This document shows, in pieces, positions 1 through 5,720 of a stretch of DNA of 9,388 bases. A program made the translations under genes and the position numbers. Under the pieces are notes generated by a model that saw only the letters and a list, made by a program, of their open reading frames with translations, was not told the origin of the DNA and did not search any database. Source of the stretch: UMGS1474 sp050946775 (GTDB lineage Bacteria; Bacillota; Clostridia; Oscillospirales; Acutalibacteraceae); the NCBI GenBank assembly GCA_050946775.1, contig JBMNVL010000074.1, positions 1-9,388 of the forward strand, read 5' to 3'. The number at the start of each line of letters is the position of its first letter. Position 1 is the stretch's first letter.

Positions 1-45
1 ATGGTCAAAAAGATGATCGAGCAGTACGAAAACGGCCTGAAGTAA
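1..45 (+). CDS. 3' end of an unidentified gene (partial)
   Basis: An open frame runs from the window edge to a TAA stop at 43-45 and encodes MVKKMIEQYENGLK. The ATG at position 1 could be internal, and no ribosome binding site can be checked because the upstream sequence is outside the window. The charged, helical tail followed at once by a strong hairpin (66-100) fits the C-terminus of a real gene that ends here. Fourteen residues are too few to name a family, so no function is assigned. Confidence 0.5.
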   Translation: MVKKMIEQYENGLK

Positions 46-65
46 GCTTTTTCGTCCTCGCAAAG

Positions 66-100
66 CGAACGCCCGGAAGTCTGGTGCTTCCGGGCGTTCG
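66..100. terminator. Perfect 14-bp hairpin between convergent genes, probable bidirectional terminator
   Basis: Left arm 66-79 and right arm 87-100 are exact reverse complements (14 bp, GC-rich centre) around a 7-nt loop. The hairpin lies between the stop of the + strand gene (45) and the stop of the - strand UPF0340 gene (113), which is where a shared terminator is expected. Neither side has a good uninterrupted T run, so intrinsic termination in either direction is probable rather than certain. Confidence 0.6.
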
Positions 101-112
101 TATTGTGCAAAT

Positions 113-670
113 TCAGCGAACCGGCGTTTCCCCGTAGTAGGCGCGGGCGCCGCCGATCAGCTTGGGACGGGTGCGCGCGCAGGTAACGTGGGCCTGCCCG
201 ATCTGCCCCAGCGCCGTGCGCACCGGCACCGCGACCGGGCGCAGATGCATCCCGATCAGGGTATCGCCGATATCCATCCCGACGTGGGCGCGCACCGATT
301 CCACCGCCACCGGATCGGCCATCGCTTCCCACGCCGCCGTGGCGAAGGAGCCGCCGGCGTGGATGCGCGGGATGACGCAGACCTCCTCCAGCCCGTACCG
401 CTCGGCGGTCGTCCGCTCGACGATCAGGGCACGGTTGAGATGCTCGCAGCATTGCGCCGCCAGCACCAGTCCCCTGTCGCGGGTCAACGCCAGGATGTCT
501 TCCAAAACCGCCCTCGCCAGTTCGGGCGCCGACTGACGGCCGATAACGCCGCCGGCGATCTCGCTGGACGAGCAGCCCACCACCAGGATCTGCCCGGCCT
601 TGGGCTGAGCCGTATCCAGCAGCTCGCTCAAAATCTGACGGGTCTGTTGACGGATCTCTTCCAGATTCAT
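113..670 (-). CDS. UPF0340/TIGR01440 family protein (YwlG-like, DUF436)
   Basis: A 185-residue cytoplasmic protein of the UPF0340 family (Bacillus subtilis YwlG). The biochemical role of the family is not established. Family hallmarks seen here are the Gly-Cys-Ser-rich motif VVGCSSSEIAGG (about residues 30-41), the signature QCCEHLNRAL (73-82), HAGGS (104-108), and a conserved C-terminal region with MDIGDTLIGMHLRPV (132-146) and ARTRPKLIGGARA (165-177). The length is normal for the family. I chose the ATG at 668-670 because AGGAG lies 8 nt upstream; an in-frame ATG seven codons earlier (691) has no such site and lies beside the predicted transcription start. The gene has its own promoter (696-724) although it lies only 64 nt downstream of the reductase gene on the same strand. 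Family assignment is confident; function is unknown. Confidence 0.9.
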   Translation of the reverse strand: MNLEEIRQQTRQILSELLDTAQPKAGQILVVGCSSSEIAGGVIGRQSAPELARAVLEDILALTRDRGLVLAAQCCEHLNRALIVERTTAERYGLEEVCVIPRIHAGGSFATAAWEAMADPVAVESVRAHVGMDIGDTLIGMHLRPVAVPVRTALGQIGQAHVTCARTRPKLIGGARAYYGETPVR

Positions 671-695
671 TCCGCTCACTCCTTTATCCAAACAC

Positions 696-724
696 AGTAT
701 ACACCATTTTCAAAGAAATGCCAA
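696..724 (-). promoter_or_regulatory. Sigma-A-type promoter for the UPF0340 gene
   Basis: Read on the - strand, a -35 box TTGGCA (719-724) and a -10 box TATACT (696-701) are separated by exactly 17 nt. Each matches the consensus at 5 of 6 positions. Transcription would start near 689, just upstream of the AGGAG site used by the ATG at 670. This suggests the gene is transcribed independently of the reductase gene that ends at 735. Confidence 0.7.
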
Positions 725-734
725 CCGTTTTGCT

Positions 735-1913
735 TCAATAGATCTTTTTGCGCTTGACGATCCACCGCGCCAGCTTGTAGACCGGGCCCTCCAGATGCCG
801 GCTGACCTGCTTGAGCTGCTTGCGGATGGGGATGTGCTGGGGACAATGCCGCTCGCACTTGCCGCAGCCGATACATTGGGACGCGGCGGTGGATTCCCTG
901 CGCAAAGCGGTGCACATAAAATAATCCTTCATTGCCCAGAACCGGCTTTCGGAATACCGCCGGTTGTACGCCGAGAACGCCCCGGGAATGTCCACTCCCC
1001 GCGGACAGGGCATACAGTAGCCGCAGCCGGTACACCCCACCTTCATGCGGGCGTTGATGGCGTCCACCACCCGGGAGAGCATCCGTTTGTCGGCGTCGGT
1101 CAGCTCCCCTGCCGCCGCCTCGGAGGCGGTCTGCACGTTGTCGCGCACCATCTCCTCGCTGTTCATCCCCGACAGCACACAGGTGACCTGCGGCTGATCC
1201 CACAACCAGCGAAACGCCCATTGCGCCGGGGTATGCGCCACCGGATGCGCGGCAAAGATCCGCTTGGCGCTTTCCGGCAGACGGCTGACCAGCCGACCGC
1301 CTCGCAGCGGCTCCATGATCACCACCGGGATCCCTTTTTTGTGGGCGTAGTCCAGTCCCCGCCGTCCGGCCTGAGAGTACTCGTCCATATAGTTGTACTG
1401 GATCTGGCAGATATCCCAGTCGTAAGCGTCGATCAGCCGGCAAAACTCATCCGCGCCGCCGTGATAGGAAAACCCGACCTGGCCGATGGTGCCGCTTTGC
1501 TTTTTCTCCTTCAGCCAATCGAGGATCCCCAGCCCCCTCAGCTTGTCCCAGGTGGCCTCATCGTTGAGCATATGCATCAGATAATACTCGACGTGATCGG
1601 TCTGCAGCCGGGCGAGCTGCTCGTGAAAATATTTGTCCAGATCCGCCGTGGAGCGGATCATATAATGGGGAAGCTTTGTGGTGATGGTCACCTTGTCCCG
1701 GATGCCGTTGCGGCGCAGGATCTCGCCCAGCGCCGCCTCGCTTCCGGGATAGATGTACGCGGTGTCGAAATAGTTGACCCCGGCGTTGTAAGCGATCAGG
1801 ATCTCCCGCTCGGCCTTGTCCAGATCCACCTGCCGGTTGGTCTGGGTAAAGCGCATACACCCGTAGCCGAGGATGGATATTTCATGTCCGTATTTGTCCT
1901 TACGATATTGCAT
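735..1913 (-). CDS. Aldo/keto reductase with C-terminal [4Fe-4S] ferredoxin domain
   Basis: A 392-residue predicted oxidoreductase of the COG1453 type. The N-terminal aldo/keto reductase barrel (about 1-285) carries the canonical catalytic tetrad: Asp50 and Tyr55 in YFDTAYIYPGSEAALG, Lys80 in TITTKLP, and His114 in YYLMHML. The C-terminal part has two ferredoxin-like cysteine motifs, C294-x2-C297-x2-C300-x2-C303-P and C347-x2-C350-x2-C353-x3-C357-P, expected to hold two [4Fe-4S] clusters. NAD(P)H-linked carbonyl reduction coupled to iron-sulfur electron transfer is inferred from the domains; the substrate is unknown. No signal peptide or membrane segment is visible, so it should be cytoplasmic. 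The ATG at 1911-1913 is preferred over the upstream in-frame start at 1970 because GGGAG lies about 6-7 nt upstream of it, it falls just downstream of a good promoter, and the protein then begins at the usual family start. The gene is divergent from bioY. Confidence 0.93.
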   Translation of the reverse strand: MQYRKDKYGHEISILGYGCMRFTQTNRQVDLDKAEREILIAYNAGVNYFDTAYIYPGSEAALGEILRRNGIRDKVTITTKLPHYMIRSTADLDKYFHEQLARLQTDHVEYYLMHMLNDEATWDKLRGLGILDWLKEKKQSGTIGQVGFSYHGGADEFCRLIDAYDWDICQIQYNYMDEYSQAGRRGLDYAHKKGIPVVIMEPLRGGRLVSRLPESAKRIFAAHPVAHTPAQWAFRWLWDQPQVTCVLSGMNSEEMVRDNVQTASEAAAGELTDADKRMLSRVVDAINARMKVGCTGCGYCMPCPRGVDIPGAFSAYNRRYSESRFWAMKDYFMCTALRRESTAASQCIGCGKCERHCPQHIPIRKQLKQVSRHLEGPVYKLARWIVKRKKIY

Positions 1914-1941
1914 ACCGTTCTCCCGCTGCGTTTTTCTTCTT

Positions 1942-1970
1942 ATTATACGCAACAAGGCGGCGGATTGCAA
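1942..1970 (-). promoter_or_regulatory. Promoter of the aldo/keto reductase gene
   Basis: On the - strand, a perfect -10 box TATAAT (1942-1947) lies 17 nt from TTGCAA (1965-1970), which matches the -35 consensus at 4 of 6 positions. The predicted start near 1935 gives a leader of about 22 nt that includes the GGGAG ribosome binding site. The -35 box touches the first base pairs of the tandem repeat beginning at 1968, so any protein bound to the repeats could affect this promoter. Confidence 0.7.
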
Positions 1971-2005
1971 CGGTTTTTCTATTGTCCAACGGTTTTTCTA
2001 TTGTC
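1968..2005. repeat. Exact 19-bp tandem duplication between divergent promoters
   Basis: The 19-bp unit CAACGGTTTTTCTATTGTC occurs twice without mismatch and without a gap (1968-1986 and 1987-2005). A degraded third unit may follow at about 2005-2022, sharing CCCGTTTGCTATTT-like sequence with one deletion. The repeats fill the space between the reductase -35 box and the bioY -35 box. The last six bases of the second copy (ATTGTC, 2000-2005) form the start of the predicted BirA half-site, and the first copy carries the same six bases at 1981-1986. The period is close to two helical turns, so both copies would face the same side of the DNA. The sequence shows the repeat; a regulatory role is inference. 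Confidence 0.85.
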
Positions 2006-2033
2006 ACCCGTTTGCTATTTTTTGGTTGACATT
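2000..2033. promoter_or_regulatory. Predicted BirA biotin operator upstream of bioY
   Basis: The bacterial BirA operator is known as a palindrome of the form TTGTnAACC-N14/15-GGTTnACAA. Here TTGTCACCC (2001-2009) and GGTTGACAT (2024-2032) each match their half-site at 8 of 9 positions and are separated by exactly 14 nt. The right half-site covers the bioY -35 box TTGACA (2026-2031), so bound biotinoyl-AMP-BirA would block RNA polymerase. The gene downstream is a biotin transporter, which is the expected regulon member. The match was found by eye; birA itself is not in the window. Confidence 0.7.
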
Positions 2034-2054
2034 TTGACGGCCATCGGGTATACT
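2026..2054 (+). promoter_or_regulatory. Strong sigma-A-type promoter for bioY
   Basis: A perfect -35 box TTGACA (2026-2031) and TATACT (2049-2054) are separated by 17 nt, the best promoter match in the window. Transcription would begin near 2061, giving a leader of under 30 nt with GAGG 8 nt before the bioY ATG. The -35 box lies inside the right half of the predicted BirA operator. Confidence 0.85.
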
Positions 2055-2088
2055 GAAAGGCGAAATATTCAGAAATGAGGCTGACGAT

Positions 2089-2655
2089 ATGACCCCTGCC
2101 GCTCCTTCCAAAACCGCCAAACGGATCTTGGATATGGCGTACGTCGCCATGTTTGCCGCTCTGATCGCCGTTTGCTCGTGGATCTCCATCCCCACCCAGG
2201 TGCCGTTTACCCTGCAGACCTTCGCGGTGTTTTGCGCCGTGGGACTGCTGGGCGGAAAACGCGGTACGCTGGCGATCCTTGTCTATCTGCTGCTCGGCGC
2301 CGTCGGCGTGCCGGTGTTCGCCGGGTTTTCGGGCGGAATGGGCGTGCTGCTGGGCACCACCGGCGGGTATCTGATCGGCTTTCTTTTTACCGCCCTGGCG
2401 TATTGGCTGATCGTTAAGCTGCTGGGCAAAAAATGGTGGAGCCAGCTTATCGCCATGGCGGCGGGGCTGATCGTCTGCTATACCTTCGGCACGGCCTGGT
2501 TTATGATCGTCTACGCCCGCACCGCCGGCGCCATCGGTCTTGCGACGGCGCTGGGCTGGTGCGTCGTCCCCTTTATCCTGCCCGATCTGCTCAAGATCGC
2601 CGCCGCGCTGTTCATCAGCGTCCGGGTGCCGCGCTATGTCCGTATTTTCGATTAG
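2089..2655 (+). CDS. bioY: Biotin transporter BioY (ECF-type substrate-binding membrane protein)
   Basis: A 188-residue integral membrane protein of the BioY family, the biotin-binding S component of energy-coupling factor transporters. The usual six hydrophobic segments are recognisable after a short polar N-terminus, and the family signatures IPTQVPFTLQTFAVF (about 34-48), GGKRGTLAILVYLLLG (55-70) and the glycine-rich FSGGMGVLLGTTGGYLIGF (80-98) are present. The length is typical. The ATG at 2089 follows GAGG by 8 nt and a strong promoter. No EcfA ATPase or EcfT gene is in the window, so BioY would have to share a housekeeping ECF module encoded elsewhere or act alone. Its promoter overlaps a predicted BirA site, which fits repression when biotin is plentiful. 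Its 3' end overlaps the DUF1284 gene by 20 bp. Confidence 0.95.
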   Translation: MTPAAPSKTAKRILDMAYVAMFAALIAVCSWISIPTQVPFTLQTFAVFCAVGLLGGKRGTLAILVYLLLGAVGVPVFAGFSGGMGVLLGTTGGYLIGFLFTALAYWLIVKLLGKKWWSQLIAMAAGLIVCYTFGTAWFMIVYARTAGAIGLATALGWCVVPFILPDLLKIAAALFISVRVPRYVRIFD

Positions 2656-3046
2656 GCCGCACCATCTGCTTTGCCTGACCTTTTTTGAGGGCAAAGGGTA
2701 CGACGACGCCTTCGTTTCACAAATGAGCGCCGTCCACCGGGCGCTGAACGGCGGCGATGCGGCTGTGATCGCCGCCGGCGCCGACGATATCTGCGCCGCT
2801 TGTCCCCACAACCGGGACGGCGTCTGCGATACCGAGGACAAGGTTCGCCGCTACGACGCCGCGGTGACGGCGTTATGCGCCCTTTCCCCGGGTGAGCAAC
2901 GCTCCTGGTCGCAATGGCGGACGCTGGCGGATCAGCGGATCCTGCGTCCCGGCCGGCTGAAGGAGATCTGCGGCGACTGCGAATGGGCCGGCGTCTGCGC
3001 CGCCAAGGCAAAGGAACGACCGCTTTTGGGGCGCGCAGATTCGTAA
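2636..3046 (+). CDS. DUF1284 domain-containing cysteine-rich protein
   Basis: A 136-residue soluble protein of the DUF1284 family, whose function is not known. The diagnostic N-terminus RPHHLLCLTFFEGKGYDDAF (residues 7-26) is intact. Cysteines are grouped as C53-x2-C56-x7-C64 and C112-x2-C115-x5-C121, with C13 near the start; this spacing resembles metal or iron-sulfur ligation, which is inference. The ATG at 2636 was chosen because it puts RPHHLLC at residue 7 as in the family. The longer in-frame extension back to 2540 lies wholly inside bioY and reads as a shadow. No convincing Shine-Dalgarno site precedes the start, which together with the 20-bp overlap points to translational coupling with bioY. 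Control by the bioY promoter and operator is therefore expected. The final codons form the left arm of the transcription terminator. Confidence 0.85.
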   Translation: MSVFSIRPHHLLCLTFFEGKGYDDAFVSQMSAVHRALNGGDAAVIAAGADDICAACPHNRDGVCDTEDKVRRYDAAVTALCALSPGEQRSWSQWRTLADQRILRPGRLKEICGDCEWAGVCAAKAKERPLLGRADS

Positions 3047-3079
3047 ATTCTGAATCTGCGCGCCCCTTGGCGCTTTTTT
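3028..3079 (+). terminator. Intrinsic terminator of the bioY-DUF1284 operon
   Basis: A perfect 15-bp stem (3028-3042 with 3052-3066) encloses a 9-nt loop and is followed after 7 nt by six Ts (3074-3079) and, one base later, another T run. The DUF1284 stop codon (3044-3046) lies in the loop, so the left arm is coding sequence. The gap between stem and T run is a little longer than ideal. Confidence 0.8.
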
Positions 3080-3096
3080 CTTTTTACGGCTCTTGA

Positions 3097-3129
3097 AAGA
3101 GCGGGGCGCACGTTTGGCGCTCCGCTCTT
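3097..3129. repeat. Inverted repeat upstream of the antiporter promoter
   Basis: AAGAGCGGGGCGC (3097-3109) pairs with 3117-3129 over 13 bp with one G-U position and a 7-nt loop. It has no T run on either side, so it is a poor intrinsic terminator. Its right arm ends inside the -35 box proposed for the antiporter gene, so it could be an operator, or a second hairpin that backs up the terminator at 3028-3079. The structure is seen; the role is unresolved. Confidence 0.6.
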
Positions 3130-3156
3130 GCATTTGCGGACAAAGTGTGTTATGAT
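3128..3156 (+). promoter_or_regulatory. Extended -10 promoter for the Na+/Ca2+ antiporter gene
   Basis: TATGAT (3151-3156) is preceded by TGT, giving the extended -10 motif TGnTATGAT. A weak -35 TTGCAT (3128-3133) lies 17 nt upstream. The predicted start near 3163 precedes GGAG (3177-3180) and the ATG at 3189. Extended -10 elements compensate for poor -35 boxes, which makes this credible. Confidence 0.6.
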
Positions 3157-3188
3157 GGCGTGTAGCGTGTAAAAAAGGAGAGACAAAG

Positions 3189-4154
3189 ATGGGATTGGCC
3201 ATTTTGTGGTTTGCGGTGGGACTGGTGCTGCTGATCAAAGGCGGCGACTGGTTCGTCGACGGCGCCGCCGGGATCGCCCGCCGGTTTCGGGTGCCCGAGC
3301 TGTTGATCGGCGCCACCGTGGTATCCATCGGCACCACCCTGCCCGAGGTAATGGTGTCGGCGACGTCGGCGGTCGGCGGCCACGGGGAGATCGCTTACGG
3401 CAACGCCATCGGCTCTATCATATGCAACACGGCGCTGATCGCCGCGCTGACGATCGCCATTCGCCCGGCCCGGGTGGATCGCCGCACTCTGCGCACCCCG
3501 GTCGCGTTCTTCTTTGCCGCTGCGGTCTTTTACGCGGCGGTGGCGTATCTGGCGGGGGAATTTGCCCGGTGGGTCGGATTGATCCTGCTGGGGACGTTCG
3601 CGGTCTATATGGTCGTTACGGTGCGCCAGACCCGCCAAACGCCGGTGGAGGAATCGGACGATGAAGGAACCGAGCTGTCCGGCTCGCCCTTCAAGCAGGT
3701 CGCGCTGCTGGTGGTGGGCGCGGTGCTGATCGCCATCGGCGCGCGGCTGCTGGTGGACAACGGCACCCTGCTGGCCAAAGGAGTCGGCGTGCCGGAATCG
3801 GTGATCGCGCTGACCTTCGTGGCGCTGGGCACTTCCCTGCCCGAGCTGGTTACCGCCATCACGGCGCTGGCCAAGGGCCACGGCGCGCTGTCGCTGGGCA
3901 ACATCATCGGCGCCAATTTGTTCAATCTGGTGCTGGTCAGCGGCGCCGCCGTTACCCTGTCTCCTTTTGCTCTGCCGAGCGAAAAAACCGTGGCGGGAAT
4001 CAACGCCTCACTGGTGATCGACGTCCCGTTGATGCTGGTCGTCATGCTCCTGCTGACAGTGCCGGCGCTGATCCGGGGCAAGCTCTCCCGCTGGCAGGGA
4101 ATCATTCTGCTGGCGATCTACGCCGCCTTTTGCGCGTTCCAGTTCGTCATGTAA
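3189..4154 (+). CDS. Calcium/sodium antiporter of the CaCA family (YrbG type)
   Basis: A 321-residue membrane protein of the K+-dependent Na+/Ca2+ exchanger-related family (TIGR00367), expected to exchange Ca2+ for Na+ or H+ across the cytoplasmic membrane. Both alpha repeats are clear. Alpha-1 is IGATVVSIGTTLPEVMVSA (40-58) with GNAIGSIICN (71-80); alpha-2 is IALTFVALGTSLPELVTAI (206-224) with GNIIGANLFN (237-246). Glu53 and Glu219 are the expected ion-binding acids. About ten hydrophobic segments fall into two halves separated by an acidic cytoplasmic linker (EESDDEGTE, 154-162). Length is normal. GGAG 8 nt before the ATG supports the start. The gene is monocistronic, with its own promoter and terminator, and converges on the MFS gene. 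Confidence 0.93.
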   Translation: MGLAILWFAVGLVLLIKGGDWFVDGAAGIARRFRVPELLIGATVVSIGTTLPEVMVSATSAVGGHGEIAYGNAIGSIICNTALIAALTIAIRPARVDRRTLRTPVAFFFAAAVFYAAVAYLAGEFARWVGLILLGTFAVYMVVTVRQTRQTPVEESDDEGTELSGSPFKQVALLVVGAVLIAIGARLLVDNGTLLAKGVGVPESVIALTFVALGTSLPELVTAITALAKGHGALSLGNIIGANLFNLVLVSGAAVTLSPFALPSEKTVAGINASLVIDVPLMLVVMLLLTVPALIRGKLSRWQGIILLAIYAAFCAFQFVM

Positions 4155-4171
4155 GCATAAAGCATAATGGA

Positions 4172-4209
4172 AAGCCCCGAGCCTTTACGGTTCGGGGCTT
4201 AGGCTTTTT
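4172..4209 (+). terminator. Intrinsic terminator of the antiporter gene
   Basis: AAGCCCCGAGCC (4172-4183) pairs with GGTTCGGGGCTT (4189-4200) over 12 bp with one G-U pair and a 5-nt loop, followed 4 nt later by five Ts (4205-4209). It begins 17 nt after the antiporter stop. Confidence 0.85.
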
Positions 4210-4322
4210 ATTCCATTACAATAGCGTAGACGAAGATCTGCGCGGCATCCGGATCAAAACACGGCGAAGCCCTTCATAACGCCCGCAGGGCTCTTAACGG
4301 TCCGTACACGGAACGCATAACT

Positions 4323-4350
4323 TGCCGACTGTCCCTTGGGACAGTCGGCA
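4323..4350 (-). terminator. 12-bp hairpin downstream of the MFS gene, probable terminator
   Basis: TGCCGACTGTCC (4323-4334) and GGACAGTCGGCA (4339-4350) are perfect reverse complements around a 4-nt loop, just past the MFS stop at 4369 on the - strand. The - strand T run after it is weak, and the + strand side has Ts only after a C-rich gap. The rest of the convergent interval (4210-4322) shows no gene, promoter or repeat that I can support. Confidence 0.6.
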
Positions 4351-4368
4351 TTCCCCCGCGTTTTTCGA

Positions 4369-5583
4369 TCAGGCGTGTACTTTGGCTCTGCGTCTGGCCC
4401 GGTATGCGAGCAGCAGCGCCGTCATCAGCAACGGAAACGCCGTGCCGATCAGAATGCCGAATTTCAGGCTGTCCATACCGAGCGACGGGGTTTGCTCCGC
4501 CACGTCGCTCATTACGCCCGCCAGCCACGGGCCAAAGGAACAGCCGAGATCCCCGAACATCGCCAGCAGCGCGAACATGGCGGTACCGCCCCGCGGGAAG
4601 GAGGCCGCCGACAGGCTGAACACCCCCGGCCACATCAAACTGACCGACAGCCCGCACAAGCCGCATCCCACCAGCGACATCATCGGCCAGGGTGACAGGG
4701 CGGTCAGCAGATAGGCCGCCACGCACAACGCCGCGCAGCCGGTCAGCGCCGCATGGATCTTCACCCGGTGGCCGTACAGGCCGTACAGCATCCGTCCGGC
4801 GCCCATCAGCACCGCGAACATACACGGCCCGAGCAGATCGCCCAGCACCTTGGAAATGCCCAAGCTCTTTTCGGCGAACAGCGACGCCCATTGGCTCATC
4901 GCCAGTTCGCTGGCGCCGGCGCAGGTCATCAAAACCAGCGCGATCAAAAAGAACCGGGCGCTGAACAATTCCCGCAGGGTGGAGCCTTTTTCTTCCGCCG
5001 CCGGCTCCACCAGCGGCACGCTCAGAAAATTGACCGCGTTGAGCAGGGGCAATACCGACCAGCAAATGGGCAGCCACATCCAGTGCACGTGGCCGATCAG
5101 CCGCAGCGCCAGCGTGGAGATCAGCACCACCGCCACCTGTCCCCAGCAATAAAAGGAATGCAGCAAGCTCATGGCGGCCGCCTTGTGATCGCTGGGCAGG
5201 CTTTCGATCGTCGGGCTGACCAGCACCTCGATCAACCCGCCGCCGACGGCGTAGACGATCACCGCGATCACCAGTCCCACGTAGGGCACCGGCAGCCACC
5301 GGGGCAGCAGTCCCAGCAGGATCAGTCCCACTCCGCAGAACAAATGCGACGCCACCAGCAGCGGGCGGTATCCGATCCGGTCGACAAATTTGACCGACAG
5401 CATATCCACCGCCAGCTGGGTGACGAAATTGATCAGCACCAGATTGCTGATCATGGTATAACTGATCTTCAGTTCGGTTTGAAAAATGATAAACAGGATG
5501 GGCGCCAGATTGTTGACGATCGCCTGCACCACAAAGCCGGTATAACAGGCGTTGCGGGTAGAGCGATAGCTTCGTTGGTTCAT
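4369..5583 (-). CDS. MFS transporter, 12 membrane segments
   Basis: A 404-residue major facilitator superfamily permease. Twelve hydrophobic segments fall in two six-helix halves, joined by a polar cytoplasmic loop (about 192-207, rich in Glu). The conserved loop 2-3 motif appears as VKFVDRIGYRP (64-74), with a weaker counterpart RMLYGLYGHR (264-273) in the second half. HSFYCWGQ (142-149) in helix 5 and the proline- and glycine-rich WPGVFSLSAASF (318-329) recall the FucP/sugar-permease-like branch, but the substrate cannot be read from the sequence. The ATG at 5581-5583 follows a GAGGAG site with a rather long spacing of about 10-11 nt, and no better start exists nearby. The gene is separated from hup by a hairpin and a likely promoter, so it is probably its own transcription unit. 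An antisense open frame across it is a shadow. Confidence 0.9.
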   Translation of the reverse strand: MNQRSYRSTRNACYTGFVVQAIVNNLAPILFIIFQTELKISYTMISNLVLINFVTQLAVDMLSVKFVDRIGYRPLLVASHLFCGVGLILLGLLPRWLPVPYVGLVIAVIVYAVGGGLIEVLVSPTIESLPSDHKAAAMSLLHSFYCWGQVAVVLISTLALRLIGHVHWMWLPICWSVLPLLNAVNFLSVPLVEPAAEEKGSTLRELFSARFFLIALVLMTCAGASELAMSQWASLFAEKSLGISKVLGDLLGPCMFAVLMGAGRMLYGLYGHRVKIHAALTGCAALCVAAYLLTALSPWPMMSLVGCGLCGLSVSLMWPGVFSLSAASFPRGGTAMFALLAMFGDLGCSFGPWLAGVMSDVAEQTPSLGMDSLKFGILIGTAFPLLMTALLLAYRARRRAKVHA

Positions 5584-5617
5584 ATATATGTTCTCTCCTC
5601 GTCCGGTCGTTATTACC

Positions 5618-5623
5618 AGTATA
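5618..5623 (-). promoter_or_regulatory. Candidate -10 box for the MFS gene
   Basis: On the - strand, TATACT (5618-5623) lies 34 nt before the MFS ATG. No acceptable -35 hexamer is seen at 16-18 nt spacing and there is no TGn extension, so the promoter may be weak or activator-dependent. The interval 5624-5670 shows nothing else I can support. Confidence 0.35.
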
Positions 5624-5670
5624 CGCCCAAAGCGGTCGATCGGACACGGTGATGGATTGCAAAGGAACGA

Positions 5671-5697
5671 CCCGGAAACGGAAAAACCGTCTCCGGG
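5671..5697 (-). terminator. Hairpin terminator after hup
   Basis: On the - strand, CCCGGAGACGG and CCGTTTCCGGG form an 11-bp stem with one G-U pair around five Us (loop 5682-5686). The G-U pair forms only in the - strand RNA (it is A-C on the + strand), which supports - strand use. The hairpin lies 23 nt past the hup stop. The following T content is modest. Confidence 0.6.
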
Positions 5698-5720
5698 CCT
5701 TGACCTAACCTAAAATACGC

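Noticed and set aside
1981..1999. A second full BirA operator formed by the first repeat copy
   Set aside because: TTGTCCAAC at 1982-1990 resembles a left half-site, but no acceptable GGTTnACAA partner lies at 14-16 nt, so only one operator is called.
795..2078. Long + strand open frame (427 codons) antisense to the aldo/keto reductase
   Set aside because: It mirrors the codon periodicity of a well-supported GC-rich gene, has no family-like motifs and no ribosome binding site, so it is a shadow.
4200..4320. Short - strand reading frames after the MFS gene (e.g. a peptide ending in QIFVYAIVME)
   Set aside because: They are interrupted by stops, have no ribosome binding site and match no family I recognise, so a degenerate gene remnant could not be supported.
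4753..5652. Long + strand open frame (about 300 codons) antisense to the MFS gene, rich in Gln, His and Arg
   Set aside because: The skewed composition is what a GC-rich membrane-protein gene gives on its opposite strand; no domain is recognisable.
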